Below, in pieces: positions 8,537-17,953 of a DNA stretch of 64,000 nucleotides (positions within the stretch are counted from its first letter, which is position 1; every line of letters begins with the position of its first letter). Below the pieces are notes generated by a model. The model saw only the letters and a list, made by a program, of their open reading frames with translations, searched no databases and was not told the DNA's origin. Position numbers and translations under genes: made by a program. The stretch covers positions 248,001 through 312,000 of the forward strand of contig DIYH01000002.1 of assembly GCA_002435755.1 (NCBI GenBank). The letters are read 5' to 3'. The stretch comes from Flammeovirgaceae bacterium UBA6059 (lineage in GTDB: Bacteria > Bacteroidota > Bacteroidia > Cytophagales > Cyclobacteriaceae).

Positions 8537-10903
8537 ATGCGCTTCACAATTGCGATATGTTTCATACTGATTTGTAGCCTGACGTTGAGTGCTCAAACTG
8601 CTTCACTTTCAGGAAATATCATGTCTGAAGAAGCTCCTGTTGGATTTGCCTCAGTGCAACTGATCAACGAAGCTTTGACAACCGGCACCTACACCGATGA
8701 TCAGGGCGACTTTGTATTTGAAGATCTTCAGTCGGGGGTCTACACCCTCAAGGTTCGCAGTGTTGGATTTCGGACCTTTGAGACCAATATTGAGTTAGTA
8801 GATGGACAGAAAGGCAATGTCAACATTGATTTGATTGTCGACAGACTTAGCCTTGACGAGGTAGTGGTCAGTGGTACACGTTATGAGTTGGATCGTAGAG
8901 AGTCTCCTGTAGTGGTAGGTGTACTAAACCCCAAAGTGTTCCAGTCGGTACAGTCCCTCTCCCTATCGGAAGGACTCAACTTCCAGCCGGGATTAAGGGT
9001 AGAGAACAACTGTCAAAACTGTGGTTTCACTCAGGTTCGCCTCAATGGCCTGGAAGGTGCCTATTCGCAAATTCTAGTCAACAGCCGTGCGGTGTTTAGT
9101 GCGCTGAATGGAGTTTATGGGCTAGAACAGATTCCCACTAATATAGTGGAGCGAGTGGAGGTAGTTCGTGGAGGAGGCTCAGCACTCTATGGCTCCAACG
9201 CGATTGGAGGTACCATCAATATCATTACCAGGGAGCCTGTGGAGAATTCATGGCAAGTGGGTAGCAACTTATCACTGATTGATGGTGAGAGCCTGGATCA
9301 GTCGGTTAACTACAATGGTACGCTTGTCAGCGAAGATTTACGAAGTGGTGTGACGTTCTATGGATTATACAGGGACAGAGAAAGCTATGATGCCAATGAT
9401 GATGGGTTCACCGAAATCACGGCGTTAGAAAATAACACTTTCGGTATCAAGGCATTTGTGGAGCCAGGTCAAAACAATCGACTGACTGTAGACTTCAACA
9501 CAATCCGCGAATATCGTCGGGGAGGAGACCGGCTCGATCTGGCTCCTCACTTCACGGACATCACGGAAGAACTCGATCACAATACAATTATGACAGGTCT
9601 CACATTTGACCAATACAGCCAAGACAATCTCAACAAATACTCTTTTTACTTCTCAACACAGTCTACCCAACGCGATAGCTACTACGGCGGACTGGGTGGT
9701 GGCCGCACGGCAGAAGACAGTTTGCTGGCGCTGAATGCCTATGGTCTTACCGATGATCTTGCGATGGTGTCTGGGTTTCAATACATGAGAAGCCTTGGTG
9801 AGCGAGGAGCCGTTACGACAGGTATAGAACATCAGCTGGCAGATGTAGAAGACAACATAGCTGGATACAATCGACTGGTAGATCAACGTGTCAATACAAT
9901 AGCACTATTTAGCCAATTAGAATGGAAGCCATCTCAAAGGTTCACCACATTGCTGGGTGCACGATATGATCGTACAAGCGTAAATGGTGAGTATCGCTTA
10001 GGAGATATAGCGCGCAGTGGCGATACGGAGTTAGGTGTATTGAGTCCGCGATTTACATTTTTGTACAAGCCCAACAAAGATGTACAATTAAGAGCCGGGT
10101 ATGCTCGTGGATTCAGAGCACCTCAGGCATTCAATGAAGATCTGCATATATCCTCAGTTGGTGGCGAACCTCTATTTGTGATCTTAGGCGAAAGCCTCGA
10201 CAAGGAGTTATCGGATTCATATACAGGTTCATTCAACTACATCAAGGACATTGGCCAGACACAATTCAATTTCCTTGTTGAAGGCTTCTACACAGAATTG
10301 AGAAATACATTTACGCTAGTCAGTACGGGCTCAACCCTGCCCAATGGCTCCATCCTTGAGGAGGTACGCAATGGAGATGCTGCCTACGTAACCGGCGCTA
10401 ATTTCGAATTGAGTGCAGCTCCATCTGCTCGTTGGTATTTCCAGGCAGGAGGTACCGTTCAGCAGTCTCGCTATCGCAATGGACAGGTACTGTTCGAACC
10501 AGAAGAAACCACTGAAGGAGAACCTGCTATTGTGGTAGATGAGTTTATGCGGACGCCTAACGTCTATGGCTACTTTGCCACCAACTGGTCGGCTACTGAG
10601 AAATTCCAGGTTGACCTAACGGGAACATATACGGGAGGTATGATCGTACCGCGTGTTGTGAGTGAGAGTGGCTTTCTGGATTTAGTGGACTCTAACCCAT
10701 TCCTGGATATGAATATCAAGCTGACCCGTCAATTTAAAGTATCGGATCATTTCGGCCTTGAGTTGAGTGGCGGACTGCAAAACGTCTTCAATAGCTACCA
10801 GGATGACTTTGAAGTCGGACCTGTTCGAGATTCGGACTATGTCTATGGCCCCAATCGCCCTAGAACCTTCTTCTTTGGTATCAAGATCGGAGATTTTCAT
10901 TAG
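8537..10903 (+). CDS. TonB-dependent receptor, substrate unknown
   Basis: 788 residues from the ATG at 8537, which places a normal signal peptide (ending SLTLSAQ) at the N terminus; an earlier in-frame ATG would add an unlikely 18-residue leader. A carboxypeptidase-regulatory-like domain precedes a plug with ENNCQNCGFTQVRLNGLEG and ERVEVVRGGGSALYGSNAIG, then a beta-barrel ending in a region with NRPRTFFFGIKIGDFH. The CQNC pair in the plug is a hallmark of this Bacteroidota subgroup and could bind a soft metal or form a disulfide. It follows a zinc-type exporter by 78 bases, so metal handling is possible, but the substrate cannot be read from sequence. Confidence 0.85.
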   Translation: MRFTIAICFILICSLTLSAQTASLSGNIMSEEAPVGFASVQLINEALTTGTYTDDQGDFVFEDLQSGVYTLKVRSVGFRTFETNIELVDGQKGNVNIDLIVDRLSLDEVVVSGTRYELDRRESPVVVGVLNPKVFQSVQSLSLSEGLNFQPGLRVENNCQNCGFTQVRLNGLEGAYSQILVNSRAVFSALNGVYGLEQIPTNIVERVEVVRGGGSALYGSNAIGGTINIITREPVENSWQVGSNLSLIDGESLDQSVNYNGTLVSEDLRSGVTFYGLYRDRESYDANDDGFTEITALENNTFGIKAFVEPGQNNRLTVDFNTIREYRRGGDRLDLAPHFTDITEELDHNTIMTGLTFDQYSQDNLNKYSFYFSTQSTQRDSYYGGLGGGRTAEDSLLALNAYGLTDDLAMVSGFQYMRSLGERGAVTTGIEHQLADVEDNIAGYNRLVDQRVNTIALFSQLEWKPSQRFTTLLGARYDRTSVNGEYRLGDIARSGDTELGVLSPRFTFLYKPNKDVQLRAGYARGFRAPQAFNEDLHISSVGGEPLFVILGESLDKELSDSYTGSFNYIKDIGQTQFNFLVEGFYTELRNTFTLVSTGSTLPNGSILEEVRNGDAAYVTGANFELSAAPSARWYFQAGGTVQQSRYRNGQVLFEPEETTEGEPAIVVDEFMRTPNVYGYFATNWSATEKFQVDLTGTYTGGMIVPRVVSESGFLDLVDSNPFLDMNIKLTRQFKVSDHFGLELSGGLQNVFNSYQDDFEVGPVRDSDYVYGPNRPRTFFFGIKIGDFH

Positions 10904-10976
10904 ACGCTTTTCCTGCTTTGGCTATAATAGAGGGCGTTCTTGAAGCGAACTGCTTAGTTTTTTGTACCCAATTCAC

Positions 10977-11010
10977 TTTGACCTAACAAGGATCATTTTT
11001 TTAAACTTTG
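10977..11010 (+). promoter_or_regulatory. Possible Bacteroidota-type promoter of the hemerythrin gene
   Basis: TTTG at 10977-10980 is followed after 21 bases by TAAACTTTG at 11002-11010, close to the TTTG/TAnnTTTG pattern of Bacteroidota sigma-A promoters. It lies about 20 bases before the ATG at 11031. Confidence 0.35.
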
Positions 11011-11030
11011 ATGGGAAGCATTTTTGCCCT

Positions 11031-11723
11031 ATGAAAGGTTCCTCATCAGACGTACTACACCAGGCCATTGATCGCCGATTTGCCATTGATCATGCAGAAA
11101 CAAATGAAGTGGTCGCAATCAACAATGACTTCTATATGGACATACTTAGCGTTTTCCATGCTCCGGAATGCTTTGATCCTGACGATTTCAAGAAGTATCC
11201 TGTTGAAGTAATTCTTGACTACCTCAAGAGGACCCATCAATTCTATCTCCAGAAGAATTTACCAGAACTAAGCTTTGCGGCTGCAACTATGGCTGAGCGT
11301 GAACCCAGGCTAGTTACATTGCAAGAGATGTTTCTGACATTCTTTACGGATTTTCGTGATGAACTTGAGAAGCACATAGCAGAGGAGGAGACCCATCTTT
11401 TCCCATACTTGGAAGCACTCGGCAAAGCTGACGCTATTGGCAAGTTGAACTATGACGCATCAAGTAAAATGAAGTTGCTTGATTTCCTACTCCATCATAA
11501 TGATGACCTTGAAAACCACCTACAGGATCTTGTGAAGAAATTGGAGCTAATGGCTGAAGGTGCTAAGGACAGCTTTGCGCTTAAAATGATGATCACTCGT
11601 TTGAGCTTTTTCGAATTGGATTTACGTATTCATGGACGCCTGGAAGATGAGGTGTTGATGCCAATGGCACTGCAGCTGGAAAAAGACGTACTCAAATCAG
11701 ATAGTATACAGTTTGGTGGCTAG
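11031..11723 (+). CDS. Hemerythrin-domain (HHE) protein, RIC/YtfE-like
   Basis: 230 residues from the ATG at 11031. An earlier in-frame start lies inside the proposed promoter and would add an unconserved leader. The protein is all helical, with His and Glu at the expected spacings for a di-iron hemerythrin fold: FHAPECF, KRTHQFYL, ELEKHIAEEETHLFPYLE, LLHHNDDLENHL and DLRIHGRLEDEVLMP. Relatives repair iron-sulfur clusters after nitrosative stress or bind oxygen or NO; the N-terminal Cys domain of RIC/ScdA is absent. Cytosolic. Single-gene unit. Confidence 0.8.
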   Translation: MKGSSSDVLHQAIDRRFAIDHAETNEVVAINNDFYMDILSVFHAPECFDPDDFKKYPVEVILDYLKRTHQFYLQKNLPELSFAAATMAEREPRLVTLQEMFLTFFTDFRDELEKHIAEEETHLFPYLEALGKADAIGKLNYDASSKMKLLDFLLHHNDDLENHLQDLVKKLELMAEGAKDSFALKMMITRLSFFELDLRIHGRLEDEVLMPMALQLEKDVLKSDSIQFGG

Positions 11724-11749
11724 CATAGGCGTTGCGTTTTCATTCGTTA

Positions 11750-12505
11750 TCATGGGCCATACCTGACAAGCATTTTTTGTGATAAGTAGCCTTTGCCCCC
11801 ATCATATACTTCAGTCCAGCCGTTCTTTTCAAGGTATTTGACGAGGAAGTGATTGAGCAAACCGTGTGATACCAGCAGTGTTTTACCATTAGCCAAAGCA
11901 TCTTTCTCAAGTTTTTTGACGGCCCGCCTGGCGCGATCTTTAGCCTCGCCGAAGGATTCTATTCCCCTTTTATTCATGCCCAAGATCCAAAGGATCCTTG
12001 AATTATTGAGCCACCAACTTAAAGGGAGTTTGATATTTGGTGCACTGTAAATTTTACGCTCAAACTCACGGAACAATGAATCAGGTAGTTGAATTTCTTC
12101 TTGTTCAAAAACCAGTTGAGCTGTGTTGATCGATCTTGGAATACTACTCGTGTGAATCACCTCAAGCTCTCCAGGCTCGAGCATCACAGGTATAAAGGAT
12201 GGTGGGTAGATGCCGACACTATCGTAATCTGACATAAACTGCTTTGCCTCTTTTCGCGTTCTCCAACCACGTTTGTCAAGTGCAGGTTCGCCATGACGCA
12301 GTAATATGATTTGTGTTAGCAGACTAAAGTCTTCCACAAGATTCATTTCCTCTTGAATAAAGCTGATGGTTTGTGGGTTTGATCCGGACAGCTCCTCAAG
12401 CCTTGCATAATGGCTTTCAACACCAATAAGTTGTCCATTGGCATTACACGAAATGCACATCCATAATGAAAAAGCAATAAGTCCTAACCGTAATGAATTG
12501 AGCAT
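11750..12505 (-). CDS. Secreted histidine-phosphatase-family protein
   Basis: 251 residues. The N terminus is a signal peptide with a Cys (WMCISCNANG) that could be a loose lipobox. The phosphatase core has ILLRHGEPALDKRG with the catalytic RHG, SSIPRS with the second Arg, an acidic region, and LLVSHGLLNHFL with the second catalytic His. These are the four expected phosphate-pocket elements, so it is probably active, outside the cytosol. The substrate is unknown. It is convergent with the hemerythrin gene, 26 bases apart. Confidence 0.75.
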   Translation of the reverse strand: MLNSLRLGLIAFSLWMCISCNANGQLIGVESHYARLEELSGSNPQTISFIQEEMNLVEDFSLLTQIILLRHGEPALDKRGWRTRKEAKQFMSDYDSVGIYPPSFIPVMLEPGELEVIHTSSIPRSINTAQLVFEQEEIQLPDSLFREFERKIYSAPNIKLPLSWWLNNSRILWILGMNKRGIESFGEAKDRARRAVKKLEKDALANGKTLLVSHGLLNHFLVKYLEKNGWTEVYDGGKGYLSQKMLVRYGP

Positions 12506-12590
12506 ATCTTTAGTTACGTCGGTGAGTGATTTTAAGTCACCAAATTAGATGCTTTTTCAAGCTTCATCGAGTTATTAGATCACTTTAAGA

Positions 12591-12968
12591 TTATTGTGAT
12601 ACTGCCGCAGTGGCTTCTACTTCAATCAAACAGCCAAAGTGTAACTCTCGTGTGGGGACAATCGCACGAACAGGTTTGTGATCACCGAAAAATTCAGTGT
12701 AGATATCATTCACCGCATCCCACAGCCTAATATCAGAGATGTATATTCTTACCTGGATCACCTGATCGAGTCGGCTACCTCCTGATTCGATCACGGTCTT
12801 CAGCTTGACTAGGACTAATTCAGCCTGTGCACTGATACCCACTGGTGGTTGTCTGGTTTTTGGGTCAATAGGGAGCTGACCACTGATGTAGAGCAGCCCG
12901 TTGTGGCTGATCGCTTGAGAATAGTGGCCATTGGCTGGTGGCAGGTCAGGTGACTGAATGATTTTCAT
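12591..12968 (-). CDS. RidA-family enamine/imine deaminase
   Basis: 125 residues, typical RidA size. GHYSQAISHNGLLYISGQLP, VRIYISD and a C-terminal VEATAAV match the family, and the Arg of PTREL aligns with the arginine that holds the substrate carboxylate. RidA proteins hydrolyse reactive enamines released by PLP enzymes. Some members have other roles, so the substrate is open. It starts 4 bases after the stop of the large beta-propeller gene, so they are probably co-transcribed. Confidence 0.85.
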   Translation of the reverse strand: MKIIQSPDLPPANGHYSQAISHNGLLYISGQLPIDPKTRQPPVGISAQAELVLVKLKTVIESGGSRLDQVIQVRIYISDIRLWDAVNDIYTEFFGDHKPVRAIVPTRELHFGCLIEVEATAAVSQ

Positions 12969-12972
12969 TGTG

Positions 12973-15969
12973 CTAGTAAGTGATGCTTGGAATGGATAGT
13001 TCTTTTAGCGTTACATTCATTTTAGCAACTTGTTGATTGAGGACTTCCTTATATACGCCATGGATTGTGTTTAGCTCGACCTCAAGCTGGCTTTTCATAT
13101 CATACATAGATTGTGTAGGTCGTTGGTCACCCACATTGATGAAAGCATACAGGCCTGATAGTCGGTTATTCAGCTTAATAGGGAAAGCAATTTTATCCTT
13201 AGGGCTCTGGTTACGTACCTGATAGAGCTTTGACTCAATTTCGCTTAGTTTGCCAATGATATCTTCAGCAAGCTCAAATGACTGGCCGGAGAGGTCTGGT
13301 AGAACCTTATCGATTTGTTTCAGGATATCTCGAATGCTAATAACGTCCTCATTGGCAAGTGAAGTGAGGTCGCGTACATCCATAGCAAGATCAAACTGGG
13401 CCTGGAGGTCCTCCTGAGATACATCGCTTGACCTTGGATCTTTCGATACTTTTATTGATTGCGTGTATTCCTGACCATTCATCATTAGCGTGATAGTATA
13501 GTCGCCAGGGACTACACGAGGACCGTAGGCAGGGACAGGCCCTTCGAGTATGATCCCAGGGAAGACTGTTGCTCCTTTATATCTCAGGTCCCATCGGACA
13601 CTATTGATCCCGGGTTTAACGCTGCTGCGCTTGTATTGCCTGACCAACCGATCCTCCCTGTCTTTAATGGTGATCGTGATACTGTCAGTATCCCGAGTCG
13701 CCAAATAATAGATAAGGCCATCATAAGTTCCTCGCACCGCATCTCCAGGCTCAAAGAGGTAGTCATTCGATGAATTTTGATTGGCTAGCTGCCTAAGTGG
13801 AGAGATATCGCCCATCTTCCAGAACCCTCTGCCATGTGTGGCAATCACCAGCTCTCTTTCCAACGCTTCGATCCCGGAGACATGAGTATCCGGAAGATTC
13901 GACTGAAGCGGCTGCCAAAGAGCACCCTCATTAAAACTCACATATACTCCATGTTCTGTCCCCGCATAAAGTAGCCCTGCTTTCACGGGATCTTCTGCCA
14001 ACACATGAACAAAATCATCCTCAGCAAGACCTGAGACCATTTTCGACCAATTGGTTCCATAATCATTTGACTTATAGATATAAGGCTGTCGATCATCCAT
14101 TTCATATCTTCTGGCTGCAAAATAGACCGTTCCGGGAGCATGTTTTGAAACCACTATTTTGCCTATCCGTGAGTTTGATGGAAGGCCTTTTGGTGTGACA
14201 TTACTCCAGTCTTTTCCCTTGTTTCTGGTAAGGTAAACCAAGCCATCGTCTGATCCTGTGTAGATAGTGTTGGCATCATGTGGTGAAGGCGCTATGGAAA
14301 ACAAAGTGGCGTAGATCTCAGGTCCGTCCTGGTCTTTGATGATGGGGCCACCCGAATCGCCTAAAGTCTGTGGTGCTGCTCTGGTGAGATCGGGACTGAT
14401 CTTTTGCCATGTAAGTCCCTCATCGTCCGATTCCCAAAGATGCTGAGAGCCTACATAAAATCGATGAGGTGCTACCGGAGAAAATGCCATAGGATAAACC
14501 CAATTCCATCGCTCCGGCATATCTGCCGCCGGTTCGCCCATTACCATGAATGGATAGGGATTTCGTAATGTCGTTTTACCTGTCTTTCGATCATATCGGG
14601 TGAGCCCGTTTGTGTAAGCAGAATAGAAGATATCTGGTACTCCAGGCTTGGTCACTACATAGGCGTTTTCACCACCGCCCACAGCGTACATCCAATCTCC
14701 ATCTGGTTCGCGTGGGTTATGCAGAAAGCCACCATCTGAAGCGACACACACAGTACTATTGTCCTGCTGTGAGCCACAGGCGTGATAGGGAAAATCTTCT
14801 GTTACGAAGAGACGGTAGATCTGAGCTGTAGAGAAATCCTGATCCGTCCAATTACGACCTCCATCCACAGAGACACTTCCACCTCCATCATTAGCGACAA
14901 TCATGCGCTTAGGGTCATCCGGGTCAATCCACAGGTCGTGGTGGTCAGCATGTGGTGTACGGATGTACTCGAAGGTCTCGCCACCATCCGACGATTTCAT
15001 TAAAACGAAATTCATGATATAGACAATGTCCTCATTCTTAGGATCAGCTTTGATCCTCATAAAATAGAACGACCTCTGCCACAAATCGCGATGATTATTC
15101 ATTAGCTGCCAGTGCTCCCCTCCATCATCAGACCTGTAGAGGCCCCCATCTTCTGCCTCGATATTGGCATATATCCTATTGGTGTTTACGGGAGATATAG
15201 CTAATGTCATTTTTCCAAGCACACCATCAGGCAGCCCTTCATTTCTGGTGAGTTCCGTCCAACTTTCACCACCATTGGTAGATTTATAAATGGACGATCC
15301 TGGCCCTCCACTCCAAAGTATCCACGGCTTGCGGTAAACTTCCCAAAGGCTCGCATAGATGACTTCCGGGTTAGATGGATCAAGGACAAGATCGATGGCC
15401 CCTGATTTGTTGTCACGAAAAAGGATCCTCTTCCAGGATTTCCCTCCATCTGAGGTTTTAAATATCCCTCTTTCTTGACTGTCGGCGTATGGATTACCCA
15501 ATACCGCTACATAGGCTACATCCTCATCATCGGGGTGGACGACTATCCTGCTAATGGCTCTAGAATCGGCCAGCCCAATATGCTGCCAATTCGCCCCGGC
15601 ATCTGAAGACCGATAAACACCATCGCCCTGCATCACATTGCCACGAAGCTGCGCTTCACCCATGCCAACATAGACGACATCACCATTGGATGGAGCTACC
15701 GCAATCGCCCCGATAGATGAACTGCCTAGTTGGCCATCTGATACCGGTCGCCAGTGACTGCCACCGCTGGTCGTCTTCCAGATTCCACCGCCTGTCGCAC
15801 CGAAGTAGTATTCGTTAGGCCGATCCTGATGTCCTGCTACCGCAATAGATCTGCCGCCCCTGTTAGGCCCAAGATTTTCCCATTGCCAGCCTCGATCAAG
15901 CCATGCTTGGGGTACCTGACTATAAATCGTGTGGGTAATAAATGTGAGGAAAAAGAGGACAAAGCGCAT
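12973..15969 (-). CDS. Large secreted BNR/VPS10-type beta-propeller protein
   Basis: 998 residues. Signal peptide (MRFVLFFLTFITHTIYSQ), then many sialidase-like repeats of the S-x-D-x-G-x-x-W form: TTSGGSHW, SSDAGANW, TSDGGKSW, STNGGESW, SDDGGEHW, SVDGGRNW, SNDYGTNW. These build one or two beta-propellers over about residues 25-720. A C-terminal part (about 730-860) looks like a beta-sandwich (SVRWDLRYKG) and ends in a helical tail. No sialidase catalytic Arg triad is evident. Bacteroidota relatives are annotated as glycosyl-hydrolase-like, but the activity is unproven. Periplasmic or exported; first gene of a unit with RidA. Confidence 0.8.
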   Translation of the reverse strand: MRFVLFFLTFITHTIYSQVPQAWLDRGWQWENLGPNRGGRSIAVAGHQDRPNEYYFGATGGGIWKTTSGGSHWRPVSDGQLGSSSIGAIAVAPSNGDVVYVGMGEAQLRGNVMQGDGVYRSSDAGANWQHIGLADSRAISRIVVHPDDEDVAYVAVLGNPYADSQERGIFKTSDGGKSWKRILFRDNKSGAIDLVLDPSNPEVIYASLWEVYRKPWILWSGGPGSSIYKSTNGGESWTELTRNEGLPDGVLGKMTLAISPVNTNRIYANIEAEDGGLYRSDDGGEHWQLMNNHRDLWQRSFYFMRIKADPKNEDIVYIMNFVLMKSSDGGETFEYIRTPHADHHDLWIDPDDPKRMIVANDGGGSVSVDGGRNWTDQDFSTAQIYRLFVTEDFPYHACGSQQDNSTVCVASDGGFLHNPREPDGDWMYAVGGGENAYVVTKPGVPDIFYSAYTNGLTRYDRKTGKTTLRNPYPFMVMGEPAADMPERWNWVYPMAFSPVAPHRFYVGSQHLWESDDEGLTWQKISPDLTRAAPQTLGDSGGPIIKDQDGPEIYATLFSIAPSPHDANTIYTGSDDGLVYLTRNKGKDWSNVTPKGLPSNSRIGKIVVSKHAPGTVYFAARRYEMDDRQPYIYKSNDYGTNWSKMVSGLAEDDFVHVLAEDPVKAGLLYAGTEHGVYVSFNEGALWQPLQSNLPDTHVSGIEALERELVIATHGRGFWKMGDISPLRQLANQNSSNDYLFEPGDAVRGTYDGLIYYLATRDTDSITITIKDREDRLVRQYKRSSVKPGINSVRWDLRYKGATVFPGIILEGPVPAYGPRVVPGDYTITLMMNGQEYTQSIKVSKDPRSSDVSQEDLQAQFDLAMDVRDLTSLANEDVISIRDILKQIDKVLPDLSGQSFELAEDIIGKLSEIESKLYQVRNQSPKDKIAFPIKLNNRLSGLYAFINVGDQRPTQSMYDMKSQLEVELNTIHGVYKEVLNQQVAKMNVTLKELSIPSITY

Positions 15970-16144
15970 GATGGTCTAAGATTGTGGTAACTGAATTTAG
16001 TAAAGAATGGGATGAAGCTTGCCAAAGCATACAGCAGTGGTTCCAATAAATTCAGGGTGAGGTCAATAAAAGTTGATGAAAGTCACTTTTCATTTCAGTG
16101 AAATTCAACATATTTGTATCCGTTTAGAATTAGTCTAAATAGTT

Positions 16145-16300
16145 ATGGGCAATTACTTATTAGGAGAGACGTTTGACCAGGAAGACAGCAAGCCTTGGGA
16201 CGAACGCGGATTGATGCATCAAGAGGAATGCGTCTTCAAAAAATGCTGTAAAAAGTACAAGAAAAAAGGACGCCACTGTAAGAAATGCCCGAAACTTTAG
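16145..16300 (+). CDS. 51-residue Cys- and Lys-rich small protein
   Basis: ATG at 16145 to TAG at 16298-16300. The first half (MGNYLLGETFDQEDSKPWDE) is acidic. The second half is very basic with five cysteines, in order C-x4-CC-x9-C-x2-C: ECVFKKCCKKYKKKG then RHCKKCPKL. Such a Cys set could bind zinc or another metal. A TTAGGAGAG stretch lies just inside the frame and no other start is better. It overlaps the next gene by 16 bases, suggesting translational coupling. I cannot name the family with certainty. Confidence 0.6.
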   Translation: MGNYLLGETFDQEDSKPWDERGLMHQEECVFKKCCKKYKKKGRHCKKCPKL

Positions 16301-16647
16301 TCAAAGAACTATCACAGGATGAGAGCTTGCTCTTTCTAACAGATAATAGTCGGTTAGTGCAGTCTGATAGCAAGCAAAACTTCGCACTGACGATTTGTGA
16401 TGAGGTCACCGACTTGAGACTATGTGAGTTGATCGCGTTCAAACGAAAGGTCGAACAAATAGACATAGTTGCGCTTCTTTCAGACGATGAACCGGATATT
16501 GAGATCATTCATTTGAGGCAGTGTGAGAAGTTTTTCTTTTTGGATGTGAGGTTAGTGCTTGAACTTAAAGAGTTACTGGCTGGTGCTTTTGCCATGCTTG
16601 AACTGAACAGCATCATCCATAAGAGCATCATTCGCCGTATGATCTAG
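16285..16647 (+). CDS. Protein of unknown function, coupled to the Cys-rich small protein
   Basis: 120 residues, starting inside the end of the preceding small gene. No signal peptide or membrane segment is visible. Predicted mixed alpha/beta: a hydrophobic strand LLFLTDNSRLV, then NFALTICDEVTDLRLCELIAF, and a C-terminal helix ELKELLAGAFAMLELNSIIH. Two Cys and no catalytic signature. The overlap with the upstream gene (16 bases) implies a two-gene unit whose products may work together. Confidence 0.6.
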   Translation: MPETLVKELSQDESLLFLTDNSRLVQSDSKQNFALTICDEVTDLRLCELIAFKRKVEQIDIVALLSDDEPDIEIIHLRQCEKFFFLDVRLVLELKELLAGAFAMLELNSIIHKSIIRRMI

Positions 16648-16742
16648 AGCTCATTAGCAACCCTCAGTCTGGGGTCAGAATCGCCCTCAGTTGCGCTCAA
16701 GCTTTATTTAGACCTAATTCAAATTCGGATTTAATTGACCCA

Positions 16743-16772
16743 TTGATCAACTAATCCATTTTTTTAGTGTTG
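16743..16772 (+). promoter_or_regulatory. Probable promoter of the ferritin gene
   Basis: TTG at 16743-16745 and TAGTGTTG at 16765-16772 are separated by 19 bases, matching the Bacteroidota TTG/TAnnTTTG pattern at seven of eight positions of the -7 element. The ATG follows 60 bases later. Confidence 0.4.
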
Positions 16773-16832
16773 TGAAGTACATAAACTGATAGCAGACAGT
16801 GCGTCTTGCCATCAAACGACAAATTTTTAGTT

Positions 16833-17360
16833 ATGAAAGATATATTGAGATCCAAAAGTGTCCTGAAAGAGGAAATCGTTGATATCATCAACAAACAGAT
16901 CAAAATGGAAGCCCACTCTTCTGCGGCTTACCTGGCTATGGCAGCCTGGTGCGATAAAGAGGGGTATGACAATAGCGCAGAGTTTTTCTTTACCCAGTCT
17001 GAAGAGGAACGCAAACATCAACTTAAGCTTTTCAAGTATCTCGTAGATATGGAGTGTGCAGCGATTTCTCCTACTGTAGGAGAGACACAGCACGAGTTCC
17101 CCACACTACGCTCGGTATTTGAGACAGCTCTTGAAATGGAAATTTCTGTAACGGACGCTATTCACGATATCGTGAGAGAATGTCGTAAGGTCGGAGACAT
17201 TGCTACAGAGGAGTTTATGCGTTGGTTTGTCAATGAGCAAATCGAAGAAGAGTATGTCGCCAGGAAGTGTATTGAACTATTTGACACACTTGGAGAAGAC
17301 AAAATTGCCCTTGGCATGGTTGAAGAGCGAGTGTTAGGAGTGGAATACAATCCTGAATGA
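16833..17360 (+). CDS. ftnA: Ferritin, iron storage (FtnA type)
   Basis: 175 residues from the ATG at 16833; a longer reading adds nine unconserved residues. The four-helix ferritin-like fold is recognisable from KMEAHSSAAYLAMAAWCDKEGYDNSAEFF and SEEERKHQLKLFKYL. The ferroxidase residues E26, E59 and H62 fit the E17/E50/H53 positions of E. coli FtnA, with further Glu in EMEISV and NEQIEEEYV. Being heme-free and longer than Dps, it is classed as ferritin. It forms a single-gene unit with its own promoter and a strong terminator. Confidence 0.93.
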   Translation: MKDILRSKSVLKEEIVDIINKQIKMEAHSSAAYLAMAAWCDKEGYDNSAEFFFTQSEEERKHQLKLFKYLVDMECAAISPTVGETQHEFPTLRSVFETALEMEISVTDAIHDIVRECRKVGDIATEEFMRWFVNEQIEEEYVARKCIELFDTLGEDKIALGMVEERVLGVEYNPE

Positions 17361-17390
17361 TAAATGCACTTGCTACACTAGTTAAAATTG

Positions 17391-17419
17391 AAAATGGCGT
17401 TCCTTGGAACGCTATTTTT
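17391..17419 (+). terminator. Intrinsic terminator of the ferritin gene
   Basis: AAAATGGCGTTCC at 17391-17403 pairs with GGAACGCTATTTT at 17406-17418 (one G-T pair), closing on a CTTG tetraloop, with a T-run in the descending arm. It lies 30 bases after the ferritin stop codon. Confidence 0.8.
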
Positions 17420-17533
17420 GTTTCAGCTGAGATTGGTTGGAAGAGCTTTAAAAGCAGCTTATCATATCCTCGCCTTGAATTGATTGCCTGGTACACTTAC
17501 CCCACCAAGTCAATGCCCTTGAACTAACAAGAC

Positions 17534-17953
17534 TCATTCGCCCCATACAGTGATCACTATACTTCGTGATCCCCCATAGTCCCGGTGTTCACACAGATAG
17601 ATACCTTGCCAGGTGCCAAGATTCAGACGCCCATTGGTGATAGGGATCGTAGTAGACGACCCTAATAGGCTCGACTTGATGTGGGCTGGCATATCATCAG
17701 AGCCCTCGTAGGTATGCTTATAATAGGGCTCGTTCTCTTTTACCATCTCATTGAAATGCGATTCAAAATCCTGACGAACTGTTGGGTCAGCATTTTCATT
17801 AATGGTCAGCGAGGCAGAGGTATGTTTGATAAAGACATGTAGCATTCCAACATTGAGCCTCGTGATTTCCGGTAGGGCCTGCTCGACTTCTCTGGTGATC
17901 AGATGAAAACCACGGCTTACTGCTGGTAGTCGAATTTCCTTTTGAAAATACAT
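17534..17953 (-). CDS. yjbQ: YjbQ family protein (UPF0047, secondary thiamine-phosphate synthase-like)
   Basis: 139 residues, full family length. Hallmarks are HTSASLTINENADPTVRQDF, the Tyr-x-His segment YYKHTYEGSDDMPAHIKSS, and GTWQGIYLCEHRDYGG. Related proteins show weak thiamine-phosphate synthase activity; the true role is unsettled. The conserved His residues suggest a metal site. Its ATG follows the TAG of the upstream beta-helix gene with no spacer, so the two are probably co-translated. Confidence 0.9.
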   Translation of the reverse strand: MYFQKEIRLPAVSRGFHLITREVEQALPEITRLNVGMLHVFIKHTSASLTINENADPTVRQDFESHFNEMVKENEPYYKHTYEGSDDMPAHIKSSLLGSSTTIPITNGRLNLGTWQGIYLCEHRDYGGSRSIVITVWGE

